From the NCBI GenBank assembly GCA_028279505.1, contig JANQNP010000109.1, positions 1 to 53,258 of the forward strand: 53,258 nt of DNA. The letters are read 5' to 3'. This stretch comes from Dehalococcoidia bacterium (GTDB lineage Bacteria; Chloroflexota; Dehalococcoidia; UBA2979). The translations under genes and the position numbers were made by a program. Positions within the stretch are counted from its first letter, which is position 1; each line of letters starts with the position of its first letter. This document shows, piece after piece, positions 9,839 through 18,596 of the stretch. The notes under the pieces are model-generated. The model was not told where the DNA came from. It saw only the letters and a list, made by a program, of their open reading frames with translations, and did no database searches.

Positions 9839-10438
9839 ATGAGCGGCGAGCCGGGCCTTGGTAACGCACGCCGGATCTGCGTGATCGGGAACGCGGCCAC
9901 CGGGAAGTCGACCCTCGCGCGGGAGCTGGCGCGGCGACTGGGTCTCCGCTACATCGACTTCGACGAGGCAATCGTTAGGCCCAGCTGGGAGCGCGTGCCT
10001 CGCGCGGACCGGTTGGAGCTGTTCGACCGCCTGACCGCCGAGGGCGGCTGGACGATCGACGGGCACCTGCGATCCGATCGAGCCTACGAGCAGCTGATCC
10101 TCTCGCGGGCGGATGCGGTGATCTGGCTCGACCTGCCTCGGTGGCGTCAGATGGCCTCGGTGGTTCGCCGGACGCTGTGGAACACGGTGACCCGCAGGCG
10201 GGTGTGGGGCGGGAACGTCGAGGGCTGGTCGACGCTGCTGTCGCCGGACCACGCGATCCGCTGGTCGTGGGCGTCGCACCACCGGTTGAAGCGTGACTAC
10301 GAGCAGCTGTTCGCCGACCCAGCGAACGATCAGCGCACGTTGATCCGCTTTCGCTCCCGAGGCGCGATCAACCGCTGGCTCGCGCACCTCGAACGCGGGG
10401 CAGCCGGCTCAGAGCCGCCCGTTCAAGGTCAGGAGTGA
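9839..10438 (+). CDS. P-loop kinase of the FlaR/topology-modulation type
   Basis: A 199-residue nucleotide-binding protein. The Walker A motif is GNAATGKSTLA at about residues 17-27, followed by LGLRYIDFDE. WTIDGHLRSDRAYEQLILSRADAVIWLDLPR matches the substrate-lid and Walker B region of proteins annotated as FlaR-like or DNA-topology-modulation kinases, which are related to adenylate and shikimate kinases. The true substrate is unknown, and the topology name rests on old annotation. It begins 38 bases after ileS but appears to have its own -10 box. It converges on YihY with only seven bases between the stops. Confidence 0.75.
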   Translation: MSGEPGLGNARRICVIGNAATGKSTLARELARRLGLRYIDFDEAIVRPSWERVPRADRLELFDRLTAEGGWTIDGHLRSDRAYEQLILSRADAVIWLDLPRWRQMASVVRRTLWNTVTRRRVWGGNVEGWSTLLSPDHAIRWSWASHHRLKRDYEQLFADPANDQRTLIRFRSRGAINRWLAHLERGAAGSEPPVQGQE

Positions 10439-10445
10439 CGCTGGG

Positions 10446-11630
10446 CTAGCGCTCGACGCGCTCGGCTTCGCGCTGCCCCTGTTGCGCCTGCTGCTCCTCG
10501 CGCCGATCGGCGCGATAGCTGTGGCGGCGCGTGCGGTCGATGTGCGTGCCGTTCTCGTCGATGTCCTCCGGCTGCGGGCGGATCGTGCCCGGCGGCAGGT
10601 GGTCTTCCTCGTCCTCGGGGGCGAGCAGGAACCAGCGGAGCACCTTCCACACGGCGGAGACCCAGGAGCGGTCCTCGCGACCGCGCTCGCGGCCGTGGCG
10701 CGGCTCCTCGTGGAGGACGTGCGGCACCTCGTTGGCGATCTCCGCGCCGAGGATGAGGATGTTGGCGCTGAGGAAGACCCAGAACAGCAGCACGACGACG
10801 CCACCGAGGGCGCCGTACACGACCTCGTAGTTCGCGAAGTTGGTGAGGTAGACGGTGAAGCCGTACTTCAGGCCCTCGAAGGCGATCGCGGCGAAGAGGG
10901 CGCCGGGCCAGAGGTAGCGGAAGCGGACGGTGCGGTTCGGCGCGAGCCAGTAGAGCAGCGAGAAGGCGAGGAACGAGAGCATCAGCGTCGTGCTGAAGGT
11001 GGCGACCTCCCAGGCCCACTCGAAGTTCGAGGCCAGCGGGAGGTTGTCGGTGCGCTGGCGGATGATCTGCCACGCCGCCGAGAGCACGACGCTGCCAAGC
11101 ACCGGAAGCCCGAGGATCGGCAGCAGCGCGTAGTCGATCAGCTTGCCGCGCACGGCCGGGCGGGTGCGGCGGGCCTCGAAGGCGACGTTAAGCGCCATGC
11201 GGAGCGACGCGGAGAGCGCCCCCGAGGTCCAGATCGCGCCGAGGAGGGCGATCAGCGCGAGTTCGGGTGCGTTGCTGCCGATGCCGGTCACGACGTCCTC
11301 GACGTCGCCGGCGGGGAGCGGGAGCGCATCGACGAGGCTGTTGATCACGCGCTCCTGGAGGCTGCTGTCCCGGATGACGAGACCGAAGATCGCGACGGTC
11401 AGGATCAGCAGCGGCAGCAGCGAGAAGAGGGTGTAGTAGGAGATCGCGGCGGCCATCTGGGTACCGCGGTCCTCGGCGAAGTTCTTCGCGGACCGGCCGG
11501 CCACGCGCAGGATGACGGCCGTCCAGTACCAGGGGGCGATCCGGGTGCCACGTCGCGACTCGGCGGTCGACGATTCGGCCGGCGGCGGCTCGGCTGGTGG
11601 CGGGGTCTGGGCGAGGGCGGAATCCGCCAC
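10446..11630 (-). CDS. YihY/BrkB (virulence factor BrkB) family membrane protein
   Basis: A 394-residue inner-membrane protein with about six hydrophobic segments between residues 60 and 300. Family marks are DRGTQMAAAISYYTLFSLLPLLIL near residue 54, IWTSGALSASLRMALNVAFEA, and the late YGALGGVVVLLFWVFLSANILILGAEI. Both ends are hydrophilic: a Pro/Glu-rich N-terminus and a long charged C-terminal tail rich in Arg, Glu and Gln. The biochemical function of the family is unsettled; older claims of RNase BN activity are not accepted. Translation starts at GTG 11630 with AGGAG just upstream. It is divergent from proB. Confidence 0.88.
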   Translation of the reverse strand: MADSALAQTPPPAEPPPAESSTAESRRGTRIAPWYWTAVILRVAGRSAKNFAEDRGTQMAAAISYYTLFSLLPLLILTVAIFGLVIRDSSLQERVINSLVDALPLPAGDVEDVVTGIGSNAPELALIALLGAIWTSGALSASLRMALNVAFEARRTRPAVRGKLIDYALLPILGLPVLGSVVLSAAWQIIRQRTDNLPLASNFEWAWEVATFSTTLMLSFLAFSLLYWLAPNRTVRFRYLWPGALFAAIAFEGLKYGFTVYLTNFANYEVVYGALGGVVVLLFWVFLSANILILGAEIANEVPHVLHEEPRHGRERGREDRSWVSAVWKVLRWFLLAPEDEEDHLPPGTIRPQPEDIDENGTHIDRTRRHSYRADRREEQQAQQGQREAERVER

Positions 11631-11736
11631 GGAGGCTCCTCGGGGGCACGCGGCCCTCGACTGGGGACGCGCGCTTCGCGATCCTGCAGACGTAGCCCAT
11701 CACATCAGGATGGGTCCCGCATCAGGGATCGTAGCA

Positions 11737-12891
11737 ATGTCAGGTCGGCCCCAGACTCAGCACGTCGAGTACCGGCGCGTGGTTGTGAAAGTTGGCACGA
11801 ATGTGCTGACCGCGGGCACCGACGAGCTGAACACCTCGGCGATGGCGAACCTCGTCGACCAGATCGCCGCGATGCGGGCGCAGGGCATCGAGGTGCTGCT
11901 CGTCACCTCGGGCGCGATCGCGGCCGGGCGGCACCGCGTGCACGCGAGCAACGGTGTCGGCTCGCTGCATCCTCGGGACGTGCAAGCGCGCCAGGTGTTT
12001 GCGGCGGTCGGGCAGGGCCGCCTGATGTCGCTGTGGGACGACCTCTTCGAAGCCCATGACGTCGTGATCGCGCAGGCGCTACTAACCGGCACCGACCTGG
12101 CCGACCGGGTGAGCTACCTGAACGCGCGGAACACGTTGACCCGACTCGTCGAGGTCGGCGTGGTGCCGATCGTGAACGAGAACGACGTCGTCTCCGTGGA
12201 GGAGATCGACGATCACAACATCGGCGACAACGACCAGCTCTCCGCGCAGGTCGCCAACCTCGTGGATGCCGACCTGCTGCTGCTGCTGACCGACATCGCC
12301 GGGCTCTACTCAGCCGACCCGGCGCGCGACGCGAGCGCGCACCTGATCGAGGAGGTGCCGGCGGTCGATGCGGCGATCCTCGAAGCGGCAGCCGGCGCGC
12401 CGGGTGCGCGCGGCACCGGCGGGATGGCAACCAAGGTCGAAGCCGCGAAGCTGGCGACCTCGCACGGGAGCCACGTGGTGATCGCGGACGGTCGCGCGCG
12501 CGACATCGCGCTGCGCGCGGCCTCGGGCGAACCGATCGGCACGCACTTCCTGCCGACTGGCGACCGCACCGAGAGCCGGCGGCGCTACCTGCTGTCGGGT
12601 CTGCAGGTGCGGGGGCGGGTGATCGTGGACGCCGGAGCCGCGCGTGCGTTGCGCACGGGCGGCAAGTCGCTGCTTCCGGCGGGCGTGACCAGCGCCGAGG
12701 GCGAGTTCGTCCGCGGCGATGTCGTGCACCTGTTCGGCCCCGAGGGCGAGCACATCGCGACCGGCCTCGCGAACTACGACCGCGCGGAGATCGAGCAGAT
12801 CCGCGGCAAACATTCTGATCAGATCGTCCTGGTGCTCGGGTACGAGTACTCGGAGGAGATCGTGCACCGGAACAACCTGGTGCTCGTCTAG
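11737..12891 (+). CDS. proB: Glutamate 5-kinase with PUA domain
   Basis: Catalyses the first step of proline synthesis, phosphorylation of glutamate. The 384 residues begin with RRVVVKVGTNVLT, the amino-acid kinase nucleotide loop, followed by LLVTSGAIAAGRHRV, the substrate segment IVNENDVVSVEEIDDHNIGDNDQLSAQVA, and GTGGMATKVEAAKLA. The last ~85 residues form a PUA domain (RGRVIVDAGAARAL, ending SEEIVHRNNLVLV). ATG 11737 is chosen over ATG 11710 because it begins just ahead of the conserved domain and has CAGGGA upstream. proA is not in the window. The neighbours downstream, a flavin-binding protein and a kinase, are unrelated in pathway but tightly spaced. Confidence 0.94.
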   Translation: MSGRPQTQHVEYRRVVVKVGTNVLTAGTDELNTSAMANLVDQIAAMRAQGIEVLLVTSGAIAAGRHRVHASNGVGSLHPRDVQARQVFAAVGQGRLMSLWDDLFEAHDVVIAQALLTGTDLADRVSYLNARNTLTRLVEVGVVPIVNENDVVSVEEIDDHNIGDNDQLSAQVANLVDADLLLLLTDIAGLYSADPARDASAHLIEEVPAVDAAILEAAAGAPGARGTGGMATKVEAAKLATSHGSHVVIADGRARDIALRAASGEPIGTHFLPTGDRTESRRRYLLSGLQVRGRVIVDAGAARALRTGGKSLLPAGVTSAEGEFVRGDVVHLFGPEGEHIATGLANYDRAEIEQIRGKHSDQIVLVLGYEYSEEIVHRNNLVLV

Positions 12892-12916
12892 CAACCGCAG
12901 TCTCGGGAGGAACCGG

Positions 12917-13423
12917 ATGGCTACCGCGTTCGACCGCATCACCGAGGAGCAGCGCGCTCTGATCGAGGCGGCGCCCCTCTTCTTCATCGCATCGACCCAC
13001 CCCGACCTCGAGGACGGCCCGGACGGACAGGGCCCGGTCAACGTGTCGCCGAAGGGCGGCGTGCCGCTGCACGTGCTCGACGACCACCGTGTCGCGTACC
13101 TCGACTACGGCGGGAGCGGGAACGAGACCGCGCGGCACGCGGCGGCGTCCGGGCCAGCAACGGTGATGGTGATGTCGATGGACGAGGACGCGGCGATCGT
13201 CCGGCTCTACGGCCATGCGACGACGACGCCACTCAACGAGTCGCCGCTCCGCGAGCGCGTGCTGGCGCAGGCGGAGCCGACGACCTCGATCGGCCTGGGG
13301 CACCGGCAGGTGGTCGAGGTCGCCGTCGAGTCGACGGCTACGAGCTGCGGGTACGGAGTGCCGCTGCTGGAGCTGAAGGCACAGCGCACCAAGTCGGAGC
13401 ACGGTCGCCGCTACAAGGAGTAG
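12917..13423 (+). CDS. Pyridoxamine 5'-phosphate oxidase family protein
   Basis: A 168-residue protein with a split-barrel FMN-binding fold signature: FFIASTHPD near residue 23, VNVSPKGG at about 42-49, VAYLDYGGSGNETARH at about 58-75, and VMVMSMDEDAAIVRLYG. These marks belong to the uncharacterised subgroup near PdxH rather than PdxH itself, which has different phosphate-binding residues; flavin- or F420-dependent reduction is possible. GGGAGGAA before ATG 12917 is a strong ribosome binding site. It lies 25 bases after proB and five before the next gene, so it is probably in the same operon. Confidence 0.82.
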   Translation: MATAFDRITEEQRALIEAAPLFFIASTHPDLEDGPDGQGPVNVSPKGGVPLHVLDDHRVAYLDYGGSGNETARHAAASGPATVMVMSMDEDAAIVRLYGHATTTPLNESPLRERVLAQAEPTTSIGLGHRQVVEVAVESTATSCGYGVPLLELKAQRTKSEHGRRYKE

Positions 13424-13428
13424 TCCGT

Positions 13429-13980
13429 GTGACGGCGACGTTGATCCTCGTCAACGGTCATCCGGGCTCCGGCAAGACGACGCTGGCGCGCTGGCTCGGC
13501 GACAAGCTCGGCATCCCCTGCCTGACGAAGGATCTGTTCAAGGAGACGCTCTACGAGCACCTCCCACCGGGGGACCGCGAGGCGTCGCGCGCGCTCGGAC
13601 GCGCCGCCTACGACCTCGCGTTCGCGGCGGCCGAGGCGGTACTGGCCTCGGGCGGGTCGGTGATCCTCGAGGCGCCGTTGCACCGCGAGTTCTCGCAGCA
13701 GCGGCTCGACGCGATCGCCGCGCGGGATGAAGTCGCGATGGTGCAGGTGCTGCTGTCGGCGAGCCCGGACGTGCTGCAGTCGCGCTACCTCGAGCGGCAG
13801 GCGTCCGGCGATCGCCACGAGGGCCACGATGCCGGCTTCTCGGTCGAGGAGCTGCGCGCCGTGCTCTCGAGGCCGATCGACGCGCCCGAGGTCGCGAACA
13901 CCCTGGAGATCGACACGAGCGACTTCGGCGCGGTCGACCGGCCGTTCATCCTCGGATGGGTCGAGCAGCGCCTCGGCTGA
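13429..13980 (+). CDS. AAA_33-type P-loop kinase
   Basis: A 183-residue kinase-like protein. Walker A is VNGHPGSGKTTLARWLG at about residues 8-24. KDLFKETLYEHLPPGDREASRALGRAAYDL and VILEAPLHREFSQ follow as expected for small-molecule or zeta-toxin-like kinases of the AAA_33 group. The substrate is not known. Translation begins at GTG 13429, five bases after the preceding stop. It is unrelated in sequence to the kinase at 9839 apart from the P-loop fold. Confidence 0.75.
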   Translation: MTATLILVNGHPGSGKTTLARWLGDKLGIPCLTKDLFKETLYEHLPPGDREASRALGRAAYDLAFAAAEAVLASGGSVILEAPLHREFSQQRLDAIAARDEVAMVQVLLSASPDVLQSRYLERQASGDRHEGHDAGFSVEELRAVLSRPIDAPEVANTLEIDTSDFGAVDRPFILGWVEQRLG

Positions 13981-14082
13981 TCGGGAGCTGCGGCCCACCT
14001 CGGAGGGTGCTTCGGCAGGGGGACGACGGGCGACGCCGCCTTGTAGGATCGGCTGCCCCGGCGTCACCCACGAGGAGCACGC

Positions 14083-14418
14083 ATGCCCGACTACAACTTC
14101 GAGCGCGAGGCGCGCACCGCCCACTCCGAGCAGTGGGTGATCGAGACGCCCGAGCATTCGATCGGCCGCGTCGACGTGCACTTCACCACCTCGGCGGCGC
14201 ACGCGACGCTGGCGGTGCACACCTCGGTGGATGACGACGAGGTGCAGCGACTCGTCGCCGAGATCGACGAGCGGATCGTCCTCTCCGGCGACCCGTACCG
14301 CGAGGACTTCATCGTCACGGTCTGGCGCGGCGAGGAGGCCGGCGTCTTCGCCGAAGCGGGCGACGAGGATGGGGACTCCGACGATGACGATGACGACGAC
14401 TCGGACGACGACGACTAA
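14083..14418 (+). CDS. Hypothetical acidic protein with Asp-rich tail
   Basis: A 111-residue protein of unknown function. Residues 1-88 look folded, with alternating strands (GRVDVHFTTSAAHATLAVHTS, DFIVTVWRG) and a charged helix (DEVQRLVAEIDERIVL); the last ~20 residues are almost only Asp and Ser. No cysteines, signal peptide or membrane segment are present. GAGGAG lies before the ATG at 14083, and a TAGGAT box at 14045-14050 could be its promoter. It precedes dapB by 21 bases, so dapB may be read from the same transcript. Confidence 0.65.
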   Translation: MPDYNFEREARTAHSEQWVIETPEHSIGRVDVHFTTSAAHATLAVHTSVDDDEVQRLVAEIDERIVLSGDPYREDFIVTVWRGEEAGVFAEAGDEDGDSDDDDDDDSDDDD

Positions 14419-14439
14419 CCGGAGCGCGAGGAGATCGCC

Positions 14440-15216
14440 ATGATTCGCGTCGTGATCAGCGGCACGGGCCAGATGGGGACGCTCGTCCTCGACACGGTCG
14501 GGGGCGCCGAGGACATGCAACCGGTCGGGGTCCTCGAGCCGATCGCGCCGAAGGGCGACAGCCACACCGTGCTGGCGATGCACGCGGACCCGAACGAGCT
14601 GTTCGAGGCGACGCACCCGGACGTGGTGGTGGACTTCACGAACGCCGAGGCGACGCCAGCCCTCGTGGATGCCTGTCTCGCGCACGGGGTGCGACCGGTG
14701 ATCGGCACGAGCGGGATCACCGAGGAGACGCTGACCAAGCTGCGCCACGGCTGCGCCGAACAGGGTCTGGGCGGGGTCGTGGCGGCGAACTTCGCGATCG
14801 GCGCGGTGATGCTGATGTACATGGCGCGACTCGGCGCGCGGTACTTCGAGTCGGCGGAGATCATCGAGCTGCACCACGACGGCAAGGTGGACGCTCCCTC
14901 AGGGACCGCGCTGGTGACGGCGCAGCTCATGCGCGAGGCGCGCGAGCACGACTTCACGCACAACGAGCCGGAGCTGACGCACATCGACGACACGCGGGGC
15001 GGGAACCTCGGTGGGGTGGGGATCCACTCCGTGCGGTTGCCGGGCCTGGTCGCGCACCAGGAGGTCATCTTCGGCGGGCAGGGGCAGACGCTGTCGCTGC
15101 GCCATGACAGCACCGGGCGCGACTCGTTCATGCCGGGGGTGATGCTCGCGATCCGCGAGGTGATGGAGCGCGACCACCTCGTGGAGGGACTCGACCAGCT
15201 CGTGGGGCTCACCTAG
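14440..15216 (+). CDS. dapB: 4-hydroxy-tetrahydrodipicolinate reductase
   Basis: Reduces hydroxytetrahydrodipicolinate in the diaminopimelate/lysine pathway. The 258 residues carry an N-terminal nucleotide loop (ISGTGQMGT) and the family signature ELHHDGKVDAPSGTA at about 143-157, including His145, His146 and Lys149. The nucleotide loop GTGQMG departs from the usual GAxGRMG of DapB, and the HDGKVDAPSGTA form is the one seen in Chloroflexota-like and Gram-positive enzymes. The ATG at 14440 has GAGGAGA upstream. It is the first of three lysine genes, with asd and dapA following on the same strand. Confidence 0.93.
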   Translation: MIRVVISGTGQMGTLVLDTVGGAEDMQPVGVLEPIAPKGDSHTVLAMHADPNELFEATHPDVVVDFTNAEATPALVDACLAHGVRPVIGTSGITEETLTKLRHGCAEQGLGGVVAANFAIGAVMLMYMARLGARYFESAEIIELHHDGKVDAPSGTALVTAQLMREAREHDFTHNEPELTHIDDTRGGNLGGVGIHSVRLPGLVAHQEVIFGGQGQTLSLRHDSTGRDSFMPGVMLAIREVMERDHLVEGLDQLVGLT

Positions 15217-15319
15217 GCCGTTCCCCAAGTGGCGGCGCTCGCGCGAGGCTTCGCCAACCTCGTAAGATCGTCGGCCGCGCCACGCATGCTGGCGCGACCG
15301 CGATTCGAGGAGCCGAGCC

Positions 15320-16342
15320 GTGCCGAAGGTGGCAGTGATCGGAGCAACGGGCGCCGTGGGGGACGTGTTCCTCCGCGTCGCCGAGCAACGCGAGTTCCCC
15401 ATCGACGAACTCAAGCTCCTGGCGACCGCGCGGTCCGCGGGAAAGCAGCTCCAGTTCCGAGGCGAGTCGATCACGGTCGAGGAGACGAGCGAGGCGGCGG
15501 TCGCCGCCGCCGACGTGGTGTTCTGCTCGGCGACCGCTTCGGCGTCGCTGCAGTGGGGCCCAGTCGTGCGCGCTGCCGGCGGCGTGATGATCGACGACGG
15601 CTCGGCCTACCGGATGGAGACGAACGTTCCGCTCGTCGTCCCCGAGGTGAACGGCGACGACCTCGAATGGCACGAGGGCATCGTCTCGATCCCGAACTGC
15701 ACGACGACGCCGATGGTGCTGGCGCTGCATGCGATGAAGTCGGTGGCGACGCCGGTGCGCGTCACCGCCGCGACGTACCAGGCCGTGACCGGCAGCGGCA
15801 CCGCCGCCGCCGAGGAGCTGCGCGTCCAGACCGAGGCGATCGGCCGCGGCGAAGCCGTGCCCGCGCCCGAGGTCTACCCGCAGCAGATCGCCCTCAATGT
15901 GTTGCCTCACGTCGATGACTTCGCCGACGACGGCTACACGAAAGAAGAGCTGAAGATGCGCAACGAGACGCGCAAGATCCTGCACCAGCCGGATCTGCCG
16001 GTCGCGACGACCTGCGTGCGCGTCCCCACGTTCGTCGGGCACGCCGAGGCGGTGCACGCGGAGTTCGACCGGCCGGTCGACCTCGGTGCATTGCACGACG
16101 CGCTCGCGGCGCAGGACGGGATCGTGATCGGCGAGGGTCCCGAGGACTACGCGACCCCGCTCGACTCCGAGGGCAACGACCTGACGCACGTCGGCCGGCT
16201 GCGCGTCGACCCGACGGTCCCGGACGGTCGCGGCGTCGTCTTCTGGTGCGTGAGCGACAACCTCCGCAAGGGCGCAGCGACCAACGCGATCCAGATCGCT
16301 GAGGAACTAATCGCGCGCGATCTGCTCAAGCGTTCCTCGTAG
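15320..16342 (+). CDS. asd: Aspartate-semialdehyde dehydrogenase
   Basis: Produces aspartate semialdehyde for lysine, threonine and methionine synthesis. The 340 residues open with VAVIGATGAVG, the NADP-binding loop. The catalytic Cys is residue 127 in SIPNCTTTPM, followed by the substrate loop YQAVTGSGTAA and the KMRNETRKIL segment, then a C-terminal TNAIQIAEELI helix. The start is GTG at 15320 with GAGGAG ten bases upstream. A TAAGAT box at 15263-15268 may be a separate promoter. It stands between dapB and dapA, matching the order of the pathway genes in related bacteria. Confidence 0.95.
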   Translation: MPKVAVIGATGAVGDVFLRVAEQREFPIDELKLLATARSAGKQLQFRGESITVEETSEAAVAAADVVFCSATASASLQWGPVVRAAGGVMIDDGSAYRMETNVPLVVPEVNGDDLEWHEGIVSIPNCTTTPMVLALHAMKSVATPVRVTAATYQAVTGSGTAAAEELRVQTEAIGRGEAVPAPEVYPQQIALNVLPHVDDFADDGYTKEELKMRNETRKILHQPDLPVATTCVRVPTFVGHAEAVHAEFDRPVDLGALHDALAAQDGIVIGEGPEDYATPLDSEGNDLTHVGRLRVDPTVPDGRGVVFWCVSDNLRKGAATNAIQIAEELIARDLLKRSS

Positions 16343-16475
16343 CTCCTCGGCGCGGGCTCAGCGCCGATCCTGAAGTCCTCGTAACGCGGACCGCGCGTCG
16401 AGGCACCAACCGGCTTGCTACGATTCCGCCGTCGTCGGGCGCTCCACGAGCCCCGGCCGCGGCTGGGGGAATGTC

Positions 16476-17381
16476 ATGACCGCAGAGTTCGGCCGTCTAC
16501 TGACGGCGATGATCACACCGATGACTACCGAGGGTGAGGTCGACCTCACCCAGACACAGGAACTTGCACGAGCGCTCGTCGCATCCGGCACCGAGACCAT
16601 CGTTTCGACCGGCACCACGGGGGAGGCACCCACCCTTAGCGACGACGAGCAGATCGAGGTCTGGCGCGCCGTCAAAGCCGCCGTCGGACCGGACGTCGCG
16701 GTCATCGCCGGCGCGACCGACAACAACACCGCCGCCTCCATCACCCGCGCCCGCGCCGCCGCCGACCTCGGCCTCGATGGCCTCCTCCTCACCGTCCCCG
16801 CCTACAACAAGCCCACCCAAGCTGGCCTGATCGCCCACTTCACCGCGATCGCCGAAGCCACCGCGCTGCCCTGCATGCTCTACAACGTGCCGAGCCGCAC
16901 CTCGCTGAACATGACCGCGGAGACGACGCTGCAACTGGCGCAGATCCCAAACGTGGTCGGCATCAAGGAAGCGAGCGCGAGCCTGGAGCAGATCGCGCAC
17001 ATCATCGAGCACGCGCCGGACGGCTTCCGCGTGTGGTCTGGCAACGACGGCGACACGCTGCCGATCCTCGCGGTCGGCGGCTACGGCGTCGTCTCGGTGG
17101 CCTCGCACCTCGTTGGGAAGCAGATCGGCGAGATGATGGCCGCCGCGGTCGCCGGCGAGGGGCCGCAAGCCGCTTCGATCCACCGGCGGCTGCTGCCACT
17201 GGTCGACGTGCTGTTCTACGAGACCAGCCCAAGCCCGTTGAAGTTCGCGCTCAACCACCTCGGATTCCGGGTCGGGTCACCGCGGTTGCCGCTGGTAGAG
17301 GCCTCGGAAGCGGCGCAGGTGCTGGTGCGAAGCGAGCTGGCGCGGCAGCAGATCGACCTGCCGGTACCGGCCACGGCCTAG
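16476..17381 (+). CDS. dapA: 4-hydroxy-tetrahydrodipicolinate synthase
   Basis: Condenses pyruvate with aspartate semialdehyde. The 301-residue TIM barrel shows the N-terminal LLTAMITPM, the substrate loop STGTTGEAPTLS, the active-site Tyr136 in LYNVPSRT and the Schiff-base Lys164 in VVGIKEAS. VWSGNDGDTLPILAVGGYGVVSV is also typical of DapA rather than other N-acetylneuraminate-lyase relatives. Genomic position after dapB and asd supports the call. The start is ATG 16476. A TACGAT box at 16419-16424 could give it a promoter of its own. The BKACE-like gene begins seven bases after its stop. Confidence 0.95.
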   Translation: MTAEFGRLLTAMITPMTTEGEVDLTQTQELARALVASGTETIVSTGTTGEAPTLSDDEQIEVWRAVKAAVGPDVAVIAGATDNNTAASITRARAAADLGLDGLLLTVPAYNKPTQAGLIAHFTAIAEATALPCMLYNVPSRTSLNMTAETTLQLAQIPNVVGIKEASASLEQIAHIIEHAPDGFRVWSGNDGDTLPILAVGGYGVVSVASHLVGKQIGEMMAAAVAGEGPQAASIHRRLLPLVDVLFYETSPSPLKFALNHLGFRVGSPRLPLVEASEAAQVLVRSELARQQIDLPVPATA

Positions 17382-17388
17382 CCGCTCG

Positions 17389-18123
17389 ATGGCCTTCATC
17401 CAGGTCTGCGTGAACGGCGGGCGCCGGCGCGCTGACGCGCCCGGCGTCCCTGAGCAGCCGAACGACGTCGCGATGAGCGCAGCGGAAGCGACGGATGCGG
17501 GCGCTGCGGCGGTACACGTCCATGTGCGAAACCTCGAGGGCGCCCAGAGCCTTGATGCAGCAGACGTGGACGCGACGGTCCGGGTGCTGCGGCACATGGT
17601 TCAGCAGCCGATCGGCGTGACGACGGCTGAGTGGGTCTCGTCTGGTCAGCAGCGTCTCGAACAGGTGCGGTCGTGGACCGAGCTCCCTGACTTCGCTTCG
17701 GTGAACTTCCACGAGGACGGTTGCGAGGAGCTGGCGGAGTTGCTCCTCGAACGTGGGATCGCTGTCGAGGCTGGGCTTTGGACCGCCGACTCAGCTCGGC
17801 GGCTCCTCGCAAGCGGCCTCGCCGACCGGTGCGTGCGCTATCTGATCGAGCCGATGGACCAAGTGATCGACGAGGCGCGTGCGACGACAGCTGACATCGA
17901 GGCAGCCCTCGACGAGGGCGGCGCCTCGGCGCCGCGACTGCTGCACGGGAATCGCGACACGACGTGGCCGTTGTTGATCGACGCCGTGAGGGTGGGGCAC
18001 CAGACCCGGATCGGCTTCGAGGACACGCTCGTGCTGCCCGATGGCAGCGCCGCGGCTAGCAACCGCGACCTTGTGGCGGTCGCGATCCGGCTGGCGGAGC
18101 GCTTCTTGGGCGAACCGACCTAG
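17389..18123 (+). CDS. BKACE (DUF849) family beta-keto acid cleavage enzyme
   Basis: A 244-residue TIM-barrel protein of the beta-keto acid cleavage family, whose best-known member splits 3-keto-5-aminohexanoate in lysine fermentation. The metal-binding HVHVRN motif is at residues 43-48, followed by the usual AQSLDAADVDATVRVLR helix; TTAEWV, SVNFHEDG and the C-terminal RIGFEDTLVLPDGSAAASNRDLVA segment are all family marks. It is shorter than most members (about 270-310 residues). It reads through directly from dapA with seven bases between, so it shares the lysine-pathway transcript. Acyl substrate unknown; a lysine-related role is only suggested by position. Confidence 0.83.
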   Translation: MAFIQVCVNGGRRRADAPGVPEQPNDVAMSAAEATDAGAAAVHVHVRNLEGAQSLDAADVDATVRVLRHMVQQPIGVTTAEWVSSGQQRLEQVRSWTELPDFASVNFHEDGCEELAELLLERGIAVEAGLWTADSARRLLASGLADRCVRYLIEPMDQVIDEARATTADIEAALDEGGASAPRLLHGNRDTTWPLLIDAVRVGHQTRIGFEDTLVLPDGSAAASNRDLVAVAIRLAERFLGEPT

Positions 18124-18134
18124 ATTCTCGGCGG

Positions 18135-18596
18135 CTACGCGCAGACCGAGTTCGCGATCCGAAACAGATCGGCAAGCTTGAGGTCGTCGGTCGCGCCGGC
18201 CACCAGGAAGAACCGCGCGCCGTCCGCCCAGACGACGACTGCAGGCATCTGGCCATCGGGGTCGTCCGGCTCGGGCACTGGCCCTTCGTCGTAGGCGCGC
18301 GCCTCGTGGCCGCCGACCGTGACCGCACGAGCGGTTGCACCGTACGACTGTTCAAGGGCGAGTCGTCGCGCTTCCTCGGCGCCGGGGCCCGCCTGCGTGA
18401 AGACGAACGCGCCGTAGTGCGCCTCGAGCGTGCGCTCGGACGGCGGGAGGTCGCGCATCTGGTAGTCCATGACGTGGACGCGGAGCGAAGCGAGGGCATG
18501 ACCAGCGGTGTCGGAAGGCTGAAGTGGCGCGAAGCCGATGTGCTCCTCGGCGTCGCTCCAGTCCTCGATGGTTGCGAAGTGCGGGTTGGCGTTCAC
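18135..18596 (-). CDS. Hypothetical protein, 153 residues
   Basis: No family is recognised. The protein is soluble, acidic overall, without a signal peptide or membrane segment. Its middle (TLEAHYGAFVFTQAGPGAEEARRLALEQSYG) and end (MPAVVVWADGARFFLVAGATDDLKLADLFRIANSVC) suggest an alpha/beta fold, the latter reading like a DUF of the anti-sigma or lipoprotein-associated type. Its ATG overlaps the stop of the zinc-ribbon membrane gene as ATGA, so the two are translationally coupled; the product may work with that membrane protein. It is the last gene of the minus-strand run and converges on the BKACE gene. Confidence 0.7.
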   Translation of the reverse strand: MNANPHFATIEDWSDAEEHIGFAPLQPSDTAGHALASLRVHVMDYQMRDLPPSERTLEAHYGAFVFTQAGPGAEEARRLALEQSYGATARAVTVGGHEARAYDEGPVPEPDDPDGQMPAVVVWADGARFFLVAGATDDLKLADLFRIANSVCA

